NCBI GenBank assembly: GCA_965276675.1
Contig: OZ255624.1
Span: forward strand, 1,488,001 to 1,552,000
From: G965276675 sp965276675
Lineage (GTDB): Bacteria; Acidobacteriota; Terriglobia; Terriglobales; Acidobacteriaceae
Length of the DNA stretch: 64,000 nt
Direction: 5' to 3'
The notes under the pieces were generated by a model. It was not told the DNA's origin and did not search any database. It worked only from the letters and a program-made list of their open reading frames with translations. Position numbers and translations under genes: made by a program. This document shows positions 7,645-17,260 of this stretch, one piece after another. Position 1 is the first letter of the stretch. Each line of letters begins with the position of its first letter.

Positions 7645-8730
7645 TCACGCAACTCGATCGAGTTTTTCAATTGCTGCTTGATTGTGCTCCGGGGCCAAAT
7701 GCGCGTAGCGAACCGTCATCGAGATCGTTTTGTGACCAGCCAATTCCTGAACCGTCCGAAGATCAACGCCAGCCATAACCAATCGGCTAATGAAGGTGTG
7801 CCGCAAGCAGTGCCATGTGAAATTGACGATCTTTGCATCCTCAACACAACGGTCAAACCAAGCTCTGGAGTCGTTGAGATCGCGTCCGAATTTCGACTGA
7901 AAGATCCTCCCAGTATGGCTGCCGTCGAGGGACGAGATTCCGGTGCCTCCAGCGTTTTCTTCGACCGCCTTCCGCCTCCGATGCAGAGCTTGGAAAGCCT
8001 TTTGACACGTCTGATTCATCGGAATCTCTCGGCTGCTGCCATTCTTGGTCTCTTCCAAACCAATGCGTTTCCTTGGGAATGAAACTTGAGGCCATTCGAG
8101 ACTGTACTGCTCTCCCTTCCGCATACCTGAATTGATAGAGATGTCGAACTCTTCCATGTGATCCGGGCATCGCTTGCCAATTGCTTCGCGGAGGATGGAT
8201 TCTTCATCGTCTGAAAGGAATCGAATTCGTGCGTTGTTCTCGGGCCGCTGCTCAACAAGTCGAGCAGGGTTGGAGCCGACCTTCCCATCAGCAAGTGCGA
8301 TCTTGAAGGTCTTGCCAAAGACGTTCTTATAGCGATTCTTTGTGGCGGGAGCCCACTTGTGGGAGCGCAGCCAGTCGTCTATTTCCGAGGGCTTGATCTC
8401 GTCCGCGATGCGCTGGCCGAAGTCTTTCAGGATGATGTTCATACGAATCCGGAAGCTGCGCACGTCTTTACGCCCATGCTCGATATACCAGTCGATTGCT
8501 TCCTTGCCGATAGCCTCGAACTTGAGACCCTTGTTCTTCATGTTTGCCGGCAGCTTTGCGCCACGGTGTATATCGGCTTTGCGAACTGCATAAAGTTTTA
8601 CGGCATCGCCGCGGCGCCCAACCTTCTCACGGTGCGTTACTCCCTGCACCTTGTAGCGAATCCACCAAACACCAGATCCAGCGACCTTCTCGAAGAGTCC
8701 ACGTTCTTTGCGGGTGATTTTGCGTGGCAT
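7645..8730 (-). CDS. Tyrosine site-specific recombinase (integrase 1)
   Basis: 361 residues. The catalytic domain keeps the tyrosine-recombinase residues: Arg in 'NSGMRKGEQYSLEW', Lys in 'EETKNGSSREIPM', H-x-x-R in 'TWHCLRHTFISRLVMAGVDLRTVQEL', His in 'AGHKTISMTVRYAHLAP', and Tyr in 'RYAHL'. The N-terminal part holds the core-binding (SAM-like) domain. The ATG at 8730 has GGAGG 9 bp upstream; the in-frame GTG at 8739 lies inside that site. The start lies 140 bp from a tRNA-Leu 3'-end copy, and transcription runs away from it. This is the usual geometry for an island integrase, so it likely marks a second element in tandem with the 8871-29515 one. Confidence 0.93.
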   Translation of the reverse strand: MPRKITRKERGLFEKVAGSGVWWIRYKVQGVTHREKVGRRGDAVKLYAVRKADIHRGAKLPANMKNKGLKFEAIGKEAIDWYIEHGRKDVRSFRIRMNIILKDFGQRIADEIKPSEIDDWLRSHKWAPATKNRYKNVFGKTFKIALADGKVGSNPARLVEQRPENNARIRFLSDDEESILREAIGKRCPDHMEEFDISINSGMRKGEQYSLEWPQVSFPRKRIGLEETKNGSSREIPMNQTCQKAFQALHRRRKAVEENAGGTGISSLDGSHTGRIFQSKFGRDLNDSRAWFDRCVEDAKIVNFTWHCLRHTFISRLVMAGVDLRTVQELAGHKTISMTVRYAHLAPEHNQAAIEKLDRVA

Positions 8731-8870
8731 TTGCAGCACCTCCTAACCAACGATAGCAAAAGCTGCCCAAAGTGTCCCCAGAAGTGTCACCAGCACCTAG
8801 CAGCCGAGCCAAAGCTTCTCGGGCTGAGAGGCTTTGGCTTTCGCAAAACATTCATTCGCAGTGACTTATA

Positions 8871-8927
8871 TTGGTGCCGGGAGGGGGGGTCGAACCCCCA
8901 CGAAGTTGCCCTCGGCGGATTTTGAGT
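8871..8927. repeat. Left attachment repeat (3' end of tRNA-Leu)
   Basis: 57 bp that match 29428-29484 with one mismatch (A at 8904, G at 29461). The segment is the 3' part of the tRNA-Leu(CAA) gene from the CCA end to the anticodon loop. A tRNA 3'-end repeat about 20.6 kb from the intact tRNA, with an integrase gene beside the intact copy, is the standard footprint of integration by a tyrosine recombinase. The mismatch falls in the variable arm and would keep a G-U pair. Confidence 0.92.
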
Positions 8928-9048
8928 TCTTGCTGAAGACTGTAAGTCCTTGAAAATAGGGCACATGTAAGAGTAGCCAAGCGTAGTGCTAAGTAATTGA
9001 GCGACCGTAATTTAGACTAGATTTCCGCAACCACTCAAAGCTGACGTG

Positions 9049-9066
9049 TGTACCGTCACTGTACCG
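9049..9066 (+). repeat. Candidate integrase arm-binding sites, left end
   Basis: Two copies of TGTACCG, 11 bp apart, one helical turn. The second is part of CACTGTACCG. The same word family (CACTGTACTG, TGTACCG, CGGTACA) occurs at 29282-29339 beside the right end of the element. Such short repeats near both ends are what arm-type integrase sites look like. The assignment is inference. Confidence 0.4.
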
Positions 9067-9096
9067 CGATGAGGCTTTTCCAAATACTAGACAGTG

Positions 9097-9813
9097 TTAG
9101 TAATTCCAGTTTTCGTGGCGGACCGGAAGCTGATTGAGACGCTGTCTGTAGAAACGCCAGCTCGGCATCATACGGTCTAACAGCGCGATGAAACGGTCAT
9201 TGTGTGTTGGCTCGATAAGGTGAGCCAATTCGTGCACAACAATGTACTCCAAGCACTCAGGCGGCTTTTTTGCCAAATCCGTGTTGAACCTTATGCTCGC
9301 CGAGCTCGGACTACAACTTCCCCACTTCGTCTTCATGCGCCTTACGAATACCTTTTCCACATTGACGTCCATGGCCCGCTCCCATTTGGCAATCAATGGT
9401 TGAACGGCTGTGCGGACTTGAGTGCGGTACCACTCTTCAAGCAATTCACGCCTGCGCTCCGCGCTAGATGACGGACGGATCTGTAGGACGATTTTTCTGT
9501 GACGAATCTCTATTCGAGGCGGACTGTCTGCCTCGACAAGATCGAGCAAGTAGCGTTTTCCCCATAAATAGTGGCTCTCGCGCTGCAAATATTCACGAGG
9601 CGTCTCGCGTTCCTGGTTGACGATTTTCCCTTGCTGGAGCCTAATCCATTGCAGTTTAGAGATTGCGAACAGGCGAATATTCTCACTGCTCATGCGCAGC
9701 GGGGCAGAGATGCGCACGTTGCCTTCCGGGGGATAAACGCTGAGGTGGACATTCTTGATGTCCTTCTTGACCACGTCTACTGTGAGAGAGCCGAGCTTGA
9801 GCGTAGTTCCCAT
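9097..9813 (-). CDS. YgjP/SprT-like metallopeptidase linked to type I R-M
   Basis: 238 residues from the ATG at 9813. The zinc motif is H-E-L-A-H-L-I-E-P-T-H-N-D-R-F, an HExxH with a third His, as in the YgjP-like (DUF45, M48-related) family. 'KTKWGSCSPSSASIRFNTDLA' ahead of it is also family-typical. The start lies 4 bp behind the hsdR stop, and its ribosome binding site falls within the end of hsdR, so translation is probably coupled. Such peptidases are often encoded directly after hsdR in type I R-M operons; their role there is not settled. A longer reading from upstream would overlap hsdR by about 145 bp and is unlikely. Confidence 0.85.
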   Translation of the reverse strand: MGTTLKLGSLTVDVVKKDIKNVHLSVYPPEGNVRISAPLRMSSENIRLFAISKLQWIRLQQGKIVNQERETPREYLQRESHYLWGKRYLLDLVEADSPPRIEIRHRKIVLQIRPSSSAERRRELLEEWYRTQVRTAVQPLIAKWERAMDVNVEKVFVRRMKTKWGSCSPSSASIRFNTDLAKKPPECLEYIVVHELAHLIEPTHNDRFIALLDRMMPSWRFYRQRLNQLPVRHENWNY

Positions 9814-9817
9814 CGAA

Positions 9818-12800
9818 TCAATATTCCTTCTGCTGCTTGATGATGAGAAAGATGCGCTCAACTTCATCCACATCATGAAGCTCTTCAAACAGCGCCTGCT
9901 TGATCGCTTGCTCGCGTGCTGGGATGCCACGCCATGCGTCTGGCCGGACCCGCCTGATGGCATGATCGATCTTCATGGCCAGCTCCTCGTTATGACTCAA
10001 GTTGCTATAAAGCGCTCGACGTCCCGGCGTATCGATATGTTCTGGTGTTTCTTCTCCATGGCCCGCCTCTACTCTTCTTGCAAGCTCGGCAATGCGCTTC
10101 AGGTACTCTTCGTATTCGATCGCCTTGGTTTTACGCGTCGCTATGATCTCGTCTAATAGCGCTGACATCTTGCTGAAGTAAGCCGGGTCAGTAAGCTGCT
10201 CTTTGATGATTTTGCGCCGAACGTTGTTCTCGATCGTTTCCGCAATAGCATCCTTATTGCCCTTCAACCCACCGAGCTGTGATGTGATGGCCTTGGCAAT
10301 CCCGGTCTTCACTATCAGGTCGAGAAGCCCCATCCCATCGAAAGGCGAGATCTTGCGTGGCTCATCCGCCTCGATATACGTGTCGATCAAGTGCCGCATA
10401 TCCGCCTCATACGCCTTCACGTCCAAGCTCTCTCCGCTTGCCCGCCGAATGGTCTCACGTACATCCAAGTAGTGACCCATCTGTTGCTTGATACGGGAAA
10501 CGTCGCCGCTGCTGTATCCGGCTGGCTCCATTTCATCAGCGATATTTGCATAAGCACGGACAAGAGACGCGCTTGCCTTATAGAGCGCGACACGCTGCGG
10601 TTCGCGTTCCTGCAAATCGGTCTCGATTTCCGTATTGCCACAGAAATAATGGATATGTTCAAGCTCTCCCTTCGGCGGCTCAACAGGCTCGCACAGAAGG
10701 TGGAGCGCCTCCAGCGCACTGTCCAGGCGCTCTTTCCCTATCTTGAGGCGGTCTTTCAGCAACACTTCCGGACTCGATTCCCCTGCTCCGGGATCGATCT
10801 CAGACGTGTAGACAGCGATAGCGTTCTCAACCCGCTTGAATAGATCTTTGTAATCGACGATGTAGCCAAAGTCCTTGTCCTCGCCGTCCAAGCGGTTCGT
10901 ACGGCATATCGCTTGAAACAGACCGTGGTCTTGCATGGACTTGTCGATATAAAGATAGGTACATGGCGGAGCATCGAAGCCGGTCAACAGCTTGTCCACC
11001 ACGATCAACAGCTTCATCTTCGCTGGTTCCTTGATGAACTGTTGTTTTGCTCGCTCCTCATACGTCTCCGTCGGCGACATTCCTGGCCGTGGATCGACGC
11101 CTTTCAGCAGCTCCATGTAGGTGCTGTAAATGAACTGCTTGTCCGTCTCCGTATTGGCACCGACTTCTTCCTTCGACATGTCCTTAGCCAGCGGATTGTA
11201 GGAAGTCACAACAGCGCATCGGTCGCGAAAGATCGTCTTCTGGAACAGCGCAAAGTACTTCGCCGCCTCGTAGATGCTCGACGCAACAAGAATGGCATTC
11301 CCTCGTTCGCTCGAAAGCCTCGGCTTCACGCTGAAGTCGAAGATGATGTCGCTGACGACGCGGTCCATCCTAGAGCGGGAACTCAACACCGCCTGCATCG
11401 TGCCCCACTTCTTCTTGAGCTCATCCTTCTGCCAATCGTTCAGGGCCTTCGTCTTCGCTTGAAACCACTGGTCAATCTTGTCTTCAGAACCAAGGCGCTG
11501 GTCGATGTCCCGCGCTTCATAAACCAGGTCAAGCACGACCCCGTCGTCTACGGCCTCGTTGAACTTGTAGGTATGGATGTAGCCGCCAAAGATTTCCATG
11601 CTGGTTGCCTTGTCCTTCACCAGTAAGGGCGTACCGGTAAAGCCGACGAAGACGGCATTCGGCATCATCGCCTTCATCACCCGATGCAGCTTGCCGCTTT
11701 GTGTGCGATGGCATTCGTCCACGAACACAAAGACTTCGCCCATCGTTACGCTGGGTTTGGCTTCCAGTTCTTTGATATAAGCATCGAAATCGTCCACGTT
11801 CTTGCGACCGAACTTGTGCACGAGGGAGCAAAGCAATCTCGGCAGAGGCTGGCCGAGGTCATACATCAGTTCGCGCCCGCTGGATGATCGCTTGATCGTC
11901 TCCCCGGCCTCGGTGAAGACGCCTTCAATCTGCTTGTCCAGTTCATCGCGGTCGGTGATGATGGCCACGCGGGCGTTGGGATTGGTTTCCAGAATCCATT
12001 TCGCCAGAAGCACCATAACAATACTTTTGCCGCTGCCTTGCGTATGCCAGATGATGCCGCCCTGGCGCTGGCGCACATGGTTCTGCGCGGCCGTGATGCC
12101 GAGGTACTGATGCACTCGTGGAACTTTCTTAATGCCTCCGTCAAAAAGCACGAAGTCGTGGATCAGCTCCAGTAGCCGCTCCTTGTTGCCCATCTTGAGC
12201 AGGTATTTGTCCAGCTTGAAACGGCTGTTATCCTGCTCGTCTTCCTTCCACTTCAGAAAATACTTTTCCTGCGTGCCGACGGTTCCGTATTGCAGGCCCT
12301 CTGAGTCGCTCCCGGCAAAGACGAGCTGCACGGTCGAGAAGAACCATGGATGGAACATGGGCTCTTGGTTCGAAAGAAGCTGGCGGATGCCGTCGCCAAT
12401 GGAAACACGGCTGCACTTCAATTCAATGACGGCAATGGCGATGCCGTTTACATAAAGAACCAGATCAGGCCGACGTTCATAGTTGCCTTTAAGAGTCACC
12501 TCTTCGGCGATAGCGAAGTCGTTCTCCTGTGGATGCTCCCAGTAGATCAGCTTGACCTGATCGGTGACCTTACCGACATCCGTCTTTGCCTGCACTCCAT
12601 AGCGCAGCAGGGAGTAAACGGCCTTGTTGTTCTCATAGAGGCTGCGGTTAGGGTTGTCAGCCTCTGTGCGAAGCTTGTGGACAGCGATGGCGATTTGGGC
12701 AGCCGTGTAGCCGCGATTCGCTAGGTTATCCGTCAGCAAGCCGGTTTCAATGTTGCTGTTGCCGTCCCGGTCGGTCCAGTCGCCCAGGCAGCGATAGCCT

Positions 12801-12868
12801 AGCTCTTCATGAAAGAGCGCAACAACCCGATCTTGCGTCGCGCGTTCCGGCTTGCCAATGTCGTTCAT
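9818..12868 (-). CDS. hsdR: Type I restriction enzyme R subunit
   Basis: 1016 residues, full family length. The nuclease domain comes first (RPD at 133-135 and IELK at 148-151, the PD-(D/E)xK motif). The SF2 translocase follows: Walker A TQGSGKS at 276-282, then the DEAH-like 'FVFVDECHRTQSGK', then 'FVGFTGTPL'. 'LYIDKSMQDHGLFQAICRTNRL' marks the last helicase motifs. The subunit cuts unmodified DNA after ATP-driven translocation, in complex with HsdM and HsdS. The gene looks intact, but its methylase partner is frameshifted, so the complex may not form. It lies 2 bp downstream of hsdS on the same strand. Confidence 0.95.
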   Translation of the reverse strand: MNDIGKPERATQDRVVALFHEELGYRCLGDWTDRDGNSNIETGLLTDNLANRGYTAAQIAIAVHKLRTEADNPNRSLYENNKAVYSLLRYGVQAKTDVGKVTDQVKLIYWEHPQENDFAIAEEVTLKGNYERRPDLVLYVNGIAIAVIELKCSRVSIGDGIRQLLSNQEPMFHPWFFSTVQLVFAGSDSEGLQYGTVGTQEKYFLKWKEDEQDNSRFKLDKYLLKMGNKERLLELIHDFVLFDGGIKKVPRVHQYLGITAAQNHVRQRQGGIIWHTQGSGKSIVMVLLAKWILETNPNARVAIITDRDELDKQIEGVFTEAGETIKRSSSGRELMYDLGQPLPRLLCSLVHKFGRKNVDDFDAYIKELEAKPSVTMGEVFVFVDECHRTQSGKLHRVMKAMMPNAVFVGFTGTPLLVKDKATSMEIFGGYIHTYKFNEAVDDGVVLDLVYEARDIDQRLGSEDKIDQWFQAKTKALNDWQKDELKKKWGTMQAVLSSRSRMDRVVSDIIFDFSVKPRLSSERGNAILVASSIYEAAKYFALFQKTIFRDRCAVVTSYNPLAKDMSKEEVGANTETDKQFIYSTYMELLKGVDPRPGMSPTETYEERAKQQFIKEPAKMKLLIVVDKLLTGFDAPPCTYLYIDKSMQDHGLFQAICRTNRLDGEDKDFGYIVDYKDLFKRVENAIAVYTSEIDPGAGESSPEVLLKDRLKIGKERLDSALEALHLLCEPVEPPKGELEHIHYFCGNTEIETDLQEREPQRVALYKASASLVRAYANIADEMEPAGYSSGDVSRIKQQMGHYLDVRETIRRASGESLDVKAYEADMRHLIDTYIEADEPRKISPFDGMGLLDLIVKTGIAKAITSQLGGLKGNKDAIAETIENNVRRKIIKEQLTDPAYFSKMSALLDEIIATRKTKAIEYEEYLKRIAELARRVEAGHGEETPEHIDTPGRRALYSNLSHNEELAMKIDHAIRRVRPDAWRGIPAREQAIKQALFEELHDVDEVERIFLIIKQQKEY

Positions 12869-12870
12869 CT

Positions 12871-14748
12871 TTATTCCTCTTCAATGGGAAATAGCTGGCC
12901 GCAGGACTGGATGGTTGTTGCAATGTTGTCATCGGAGAAGACCGCACGATTGAGCTTGGCCTTCCATTCCGGGCTGTCGTGGATAATCTGTTTCACTGCG
13001 GAGAGCGTTACGGCTTTGCCCGCTTGGGAGAGGTCTCGGCAGGCCATGTCCACGGTTGTAAGCAATTCAAGTGCATCGTTCTTTTGATAGCGAAACTGTT
13101 CGAGCCAGGTAAGGGCCTCTGCTCCATACCACTTTTCAAAATAGCCTTCGGCCTGAGCGATGTTTTCATCCGCAACGAATCCTTCGCTCTTTCCCGTAGA
13201 CAGAACGCGGACGTATCGGTTCTGAAGTGCGATCTTCTCCGCACCGCCGTATCTCGTGCGCGGATTGTAAGGGCCCGCGGCTTTCTTCATGAAACCAGCC
13301 GCCTCGTGCTCAGCGTGCCGATGTAGCAGGTAGGAGTACTTCGTGCGGCGGAAACGTCCGAGCGGAAACGTCTCCGATCCGAATTTGGCGGATAACACTG
13401 CAATTACAACCGCTTCGTTGAAATGCGTGTTGTGCGAGATGTCGGTTGCAGAAGCACTTTCTTTCATGGGGAATGACAGAACTTGCGCTGACTGTCGAAC
13501 CAATCGAATCCGTCCCGTGAGGAGTTCCTGCATCAGGCCCTGCTTGAGTTGGCAGGCCTTGAAGAGCTTTGCTTCCAACGCTGCGATCTCTGTATCCATC
13601 TCCATTAGAATCGTGGCTATGGCCGCTTGCTCCCCGAGGGAGGGTAATAGGATAGGAACTTCACCGATTTGCCCCATATTGATTTTCTTAGGTGAGGCAT
13701 TCATCAGAGATCTAGCTTCGATATCCATTACGAACTGGGCAGACTTGCTGTAGCAAAAGAGATAACGCGCATCGACACTTTCATTTAGCTTCAGGAGCGC
13801 CAGGCTCACATATATGCTTGCATCTACCTCCCAATCGATGAGTTTTGTATCTCCAATCGAGCCTATACGTGTGAGCAGGATGTCGCCCTTTTCCAACTTG
13901 CACCTCTTCGATAGGACGATATGGTCCGCGTAAGAGATAAATTTCGTATTTACAAAATCATCTGATGTCAAAGTTTCAACGCTATAAAACGGAACCCCCG
14001 AATCCACATAAGACGGCGTGAAATGCGTTCCATCGACGATTGACCGACAAACCTCTGCGAGTCGCGTCTTTGCCCATTTCGTGGTGAAGCCGGGGAGGCG
14101 CTTCCTGCCGGTGAGTAATTCTTGCATGGCGCCTTGTTTCATTTGGCGCTTCTTGACGAGAAGCTGTTCCAGCGATTCGATGAGCGCATCCGCATCGCTC
14201 AACGCGTCAGCGATATCACTCTGCTCGAATTTGTTGGTCGGAAAGCAGATGGGGATATCGTCTAGCTTTCTTCGCTGAATGCCTATTGCTGTCGAGCCGC
14301 TGGAATTCTGAAACAATCGGCTTTGAAAATAGCTACCCCTCATAAAATCTGCAAGGAAGTTTCGAAGCAGTATCTCCTTCGGCTTCAGCAGCAGTACGCG
14401 TTGGCTGAGGATGTATTCTTTCGAGTCCGGGACTTGTGCAATATTTCCAAGAGGTGCTTCCGTGGTGATCAGAACGTCTCCGAGCTCACAAGGGCCACGA
14501 GTCATCCACCGCCGGTACAGCTCATCGCTGCCAAAGTTGGCTTCCTTGGCAAGATCAATCCGACCCATCTGGACATTGTTTGCAGATAGGGCAAGGATGT
14601 TTCCACCTCCCCATGAAAGGCCGAGCTTTCGAGGTGTGCGTCCGCGATAATCGATGTAGCGCTCCACAGCGGTTCCAAGAGCCATCACTGTCCAATTCTC
14701 CGGTATCACCCCCGCTTCAGTCTGCTTGTATCCCGGCTTCAGCTCCAT
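12871..14748 (-). CDS. hsdS: Type I restriction specificity subunit with C-terminal extra domain
   Basis: 625 residues; most HsdS proteins have about 400-450. Two target-recognition domains (about 15-190 and 225-390) alternate with two coiled conserved regions. These regions share the motif 'K-x-x-Q-M/L-K-Q-G-x-M-Q-E-L-L-T-G-R' (near 208 and near 415). The protein thus reads a bipartite DNA site. Residues from about 445 onward form an unusual extra domain containing 'RRTKYSYLLHRHAEHEA' and 'KAAGPYNPRTRYGG'. Its pattern faintly recalls DUF4065/Panacea-type domains. The ATG at 14748 overlaps the hsdM stop (10 bp), which suggests translational coupling. Confidence 0.93.
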   Translation of the reverse strand: MELKPGYKQTEAGVIPENWTVMALGTAVERYIDYRGRTPRKLGLSWGGGNILALSANNVQMGRIDLAKEANFGSDELYRRWMTRGPCELGDVLITTEAPLGNIAQVPDSKEYILSQRVLLLKPKEILLRNFLADFMRGSYFQSRLFQNSSGSTAIGIQRRKLDDIPICFPTNKFEQSDIADALSDADALIESLEQLLVKKRQMKQGAMQELLTGRKRLPGFTTKWAKTRLAEVCRSIVDGTHFTPSYVDSGVPFYSVETLTSDDFVNTKFISYADHIVLSKRCKLEKGDILLTRIGSIGDTKLIDWEVDASIYVSLALLKLNESVDARYLFCYSKSAQFVMDIEARSLMNASPKKINMGQIGEVPILLPSLGEQAAIATILMEMDTEIAALEAKLFKACQLKQGLMQELLTGRIRLVRQSAQVLSFPMKESASATDISHNTHFNEAVVIAVLSAKFGSETFPLGRFRRTKYSYLLHRHAEHEAAGFMKKAAGPYNPRTRYGGAEKIALQNRYVRVLSTGKSEGFVADENIAQAEGYFEKWYGAEALTWLEQFRYQKNDALELLTTVDMACRDLSQAGKAVTLSAVKQIIHDSPEWKAKLNRAVFSDDNIATTIQSCGQLFPIEEE

Positions 14749-16339
14749 TCGAATCCCATCCTTTCGAGATGGCGATTTACCTTCGTCTCCAGTTCGGTTA
14801 CCCGATCGATCATCTGCGGCATGGGCATTTCATAACGCTCCGCCAGCTCCTTCACGCGCTGCGTGAGCGTCCGGCTAATGCGGTCCATCTCGCCGTGGAC
14901 GACCTTGTCGAGCGCTGCAATCCACTTGTCTTCGACTACAAGCGTCTTGATCTCAATCTCGGTAAGCTTCGGATAACGCGCGTAGCAGGTGGCATCGAGC
15001 GCGGCCTCAGCCTCCTTCAGCTTCTTCATGGTTGTGCTCTGCTCATCATCGAGCTTGATCCAGCGTGAGAGGAGCGCGGGTTCTTCCCCGGCGTCTTTGT
15101 CGCTTTTGATCTGTTTGAGCCGCGCCGTGACCGTGGCCCTCGTGACCTTACCCTCTTTTCCCTCCTCCGCTTCGGTGCGGGCATCGGCAAAGGCGTCTTC
15201 GTCGTTGATCTGCTCCTGCTCCAGCTCCTCCAACGTAGCGCCGATACTTTCCACCCTGGCCATCAACTGCTCAATGTCTTTCTGGTCGCTGGCATAGTAC
15301 CGGGCAACCAGAAGCTCCTTCGGAACGAGATCGCAGGCCCATCCCTTGTCGACCTGCTTACCCGGCTTACTGTCTTTGCCCTTCTTCGTCTCGATCACCC
15401 GGTAAGTCTCAGCTTTCCATCCGTCAGCGGCGATCAGGTAGCAGTCGTCCTGCATCGTCTCATCCCAGAAGTCCATCAGGTGCTGGTAGACATCGTAGGC
15501 GTCGATGAGTAGCTGGTCCTCATAGTGATGGAGCAGCCCTTCGGCCAGTTCTGTAATGACCTGTTTGGGATGGCAGTTGACCGCGAGTGCCTTGAGCTTC
15601 TTCTCGTTCTTATCCCGCCACGCGGCAAAGTGGGCGTTCATCTGGTCGATGAACGCGGTGAACTCGGGATGCTCGTAGATTGTGGTCTTGATAGCCTGCT
15701 TCTCAACGCGTAGATCAACATACCCGGGTCTGTTGCGTTTGAACAGCGCTTTGCGCAGGCCGGGGCAGACGCTCCAGTAACGTTCAAGCGCGTTCACATC
15801 ACGCTCGGGTATCCCGCCGCGCAGGTGGCCCTCGATGTCCTGAAGGTCTTCCTCCTGCTGGCTGTCGATGTAGCGGGGCAGATTGAGGTTGAAGTCATTC
15901 TTTTCAATCTCCTCGACAGAGACTATGCGGGAAAACCTGGGGACCTCCGCTCGCCGGTGAAAGACATCGACAATCTTGTGAATGTCCTGAGCGCGAAGAC
16001 GATTCTTGGGGCCATCCTTCATGTAGCCCGCGCTGGCGTCGATGAGGAAGATTGCCTTGCGGGTATGGGCATCGTGCTTGTCGATGACGACGATGCAGGC
16101 AGGGATGCCGGTGCCGTAGAAGAGATTGGTAGGCAATCCGATGATGGCCTTGATGTATCCCTTACGAACAAGATTGCGGCGGATGTCACCCTCGGCGTTG
16201 CCCCGAAAGAGCACGCCGTGGGGCAGAATGCAAGCGCCCTTGCCTGTGCTCTTGAGCGAACGGACGATGTGCAGCAAGTAGGCGTAATCGCCCTGTTTAC
16301 CGGGCGGGGTTCCGAACGGCTTGAAACGGTCGTACGGGG
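14739..16339 (-). pseudogene. hsdM: hsdM C-terminal part, separated by a frameshift
   Basis: This frame continues the methylase after the frameshift, from 'PYDRFKPFGTPPGKQGDYAYLLHIVRSL' to a TGA at 14739. It holds the rest of the catalytic domain ('ACILPHGVLFRGNAEGDIRRNLV', 'IIGLPTNLFYGTGIPACIVVIDK'). It also holds a long C-terminal region of coiled, charged helices, typical of the roughly 800-residue HsdM class. It has no start of its own with a ribosome binding site. Removing one C from the C4 run (G4 on the plus strand, 16336-16339) would restore one open frame with the upstream half. It may be a real mutation or a sequence error. Confidence 0.88.
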
Positions 16340-17181
16340 TCGTTCTCCAGATTGACGCCTGTGCTCCAGCGCTTGTCGGAGAATGGTGGGTTGGCGACAA
16401 CGTAGTCGAAGGTCTTGAGGGTGTCTCCCTCAGTGAACTTGGGATCGGCGAGCGTATTGCCTGGCAAGATGAGCGCCGTGGGGTTGTTGTGCAAATACAT
16501 GTTCATGCGAGCCAACGCGCTGGTCGCCGCATCCTTCTCCTGACCGTAAAGAGTGGGCTTGGTCGTCGCCTCATCGGCCACTTTGAGCAAAAGCGATCCC
16601 GAGCCGCAGGTCGGGTCATACACCGTGGTTCCGGACGTAGTCCGGGCAGTTCGGATGCCAAGAATCTGCGCCATGATGCGGCTCACTTCTGCCGGGGTAT
16701 AGAACTGGCCCTTGCTCTTGCCGCTCTCGGTAGCGAAGTGCCGCATGAGGTACTCATAGGCATCGCCGAGGATGTCGTCGCCGTCGGCGCGGTTCTTTGA
16801 GAAGTCGAGGGCCGGGTTCTCAAAGATTCCAATGAGATTGGTGAGCCGGTCCACCATCTCCTTGCCGCTGCCGAGCTTGGAAGCTTCGTTGAAGTCGGGG
16901 AAATCGGAGAGATTGTTGGCTTTGGCCAACGGGGCGATGATCTTCTTATTGATCTGGTCGCCAATATCGGACTTGCCCTTGAGCGCGACCATGTCCTGAA
17001 AGCTCGATCCCGCTGGAATGGTCACAGGGGCGAACCGTATGCCAGAGTATTTGTCGCTGACGTATTTGATGAAGAGCAGGACGAGGACGTAGTCCTTGTA
17101 CTGGCTGGCATCCATACCGCCGCGAAGTTCGTCGCAACTGGCCCAGAGCGAGCTATATAGTTCAGATTTCTTGAGTGCCAT
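16297..17181 (-). pseudogene. hsdM: hsdM N-terminal part (type I DNA methyltransferase), frameshifted
   Basis: Holds the HsdM N-terminal helical domain (about 1-140) and the start of the N6-adenine methyltransferase domain. Motif I is 'VYDPTCGSGSLLLKV' and motif IV is 'VVANPPFSDKRW'. Intact HsdM transfers a methyl group from S-adenosylmethionine to adenine and forms the core of both the methylase and the restriction complex. After 'NLENDP' the frame leaves the family pattern and stops at 16297, while the correct continuation lies one frame over. The first gene of the R-M operon proper, it begins 79 bp after the DUF4143 ATPase gene, all on the minus strand. Confidence 0.9.
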
Positions 17182-17260
17182 GCCTAAAGATCCTTGTTCT
17201 CTGAGCTGGACCTTTTCGTCAGCTCGTGAGCAAAATATGTCGCGTAATACGTCGTCAGGT

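Noticed and set aside
14739..16400. hsdM C-terminal part as a separate gene starting at 16400
   Set aside because: The first residues of that frame are antisense-like and lie within the N-terminal part; the family pattern begins only after the frameshift near 16336.
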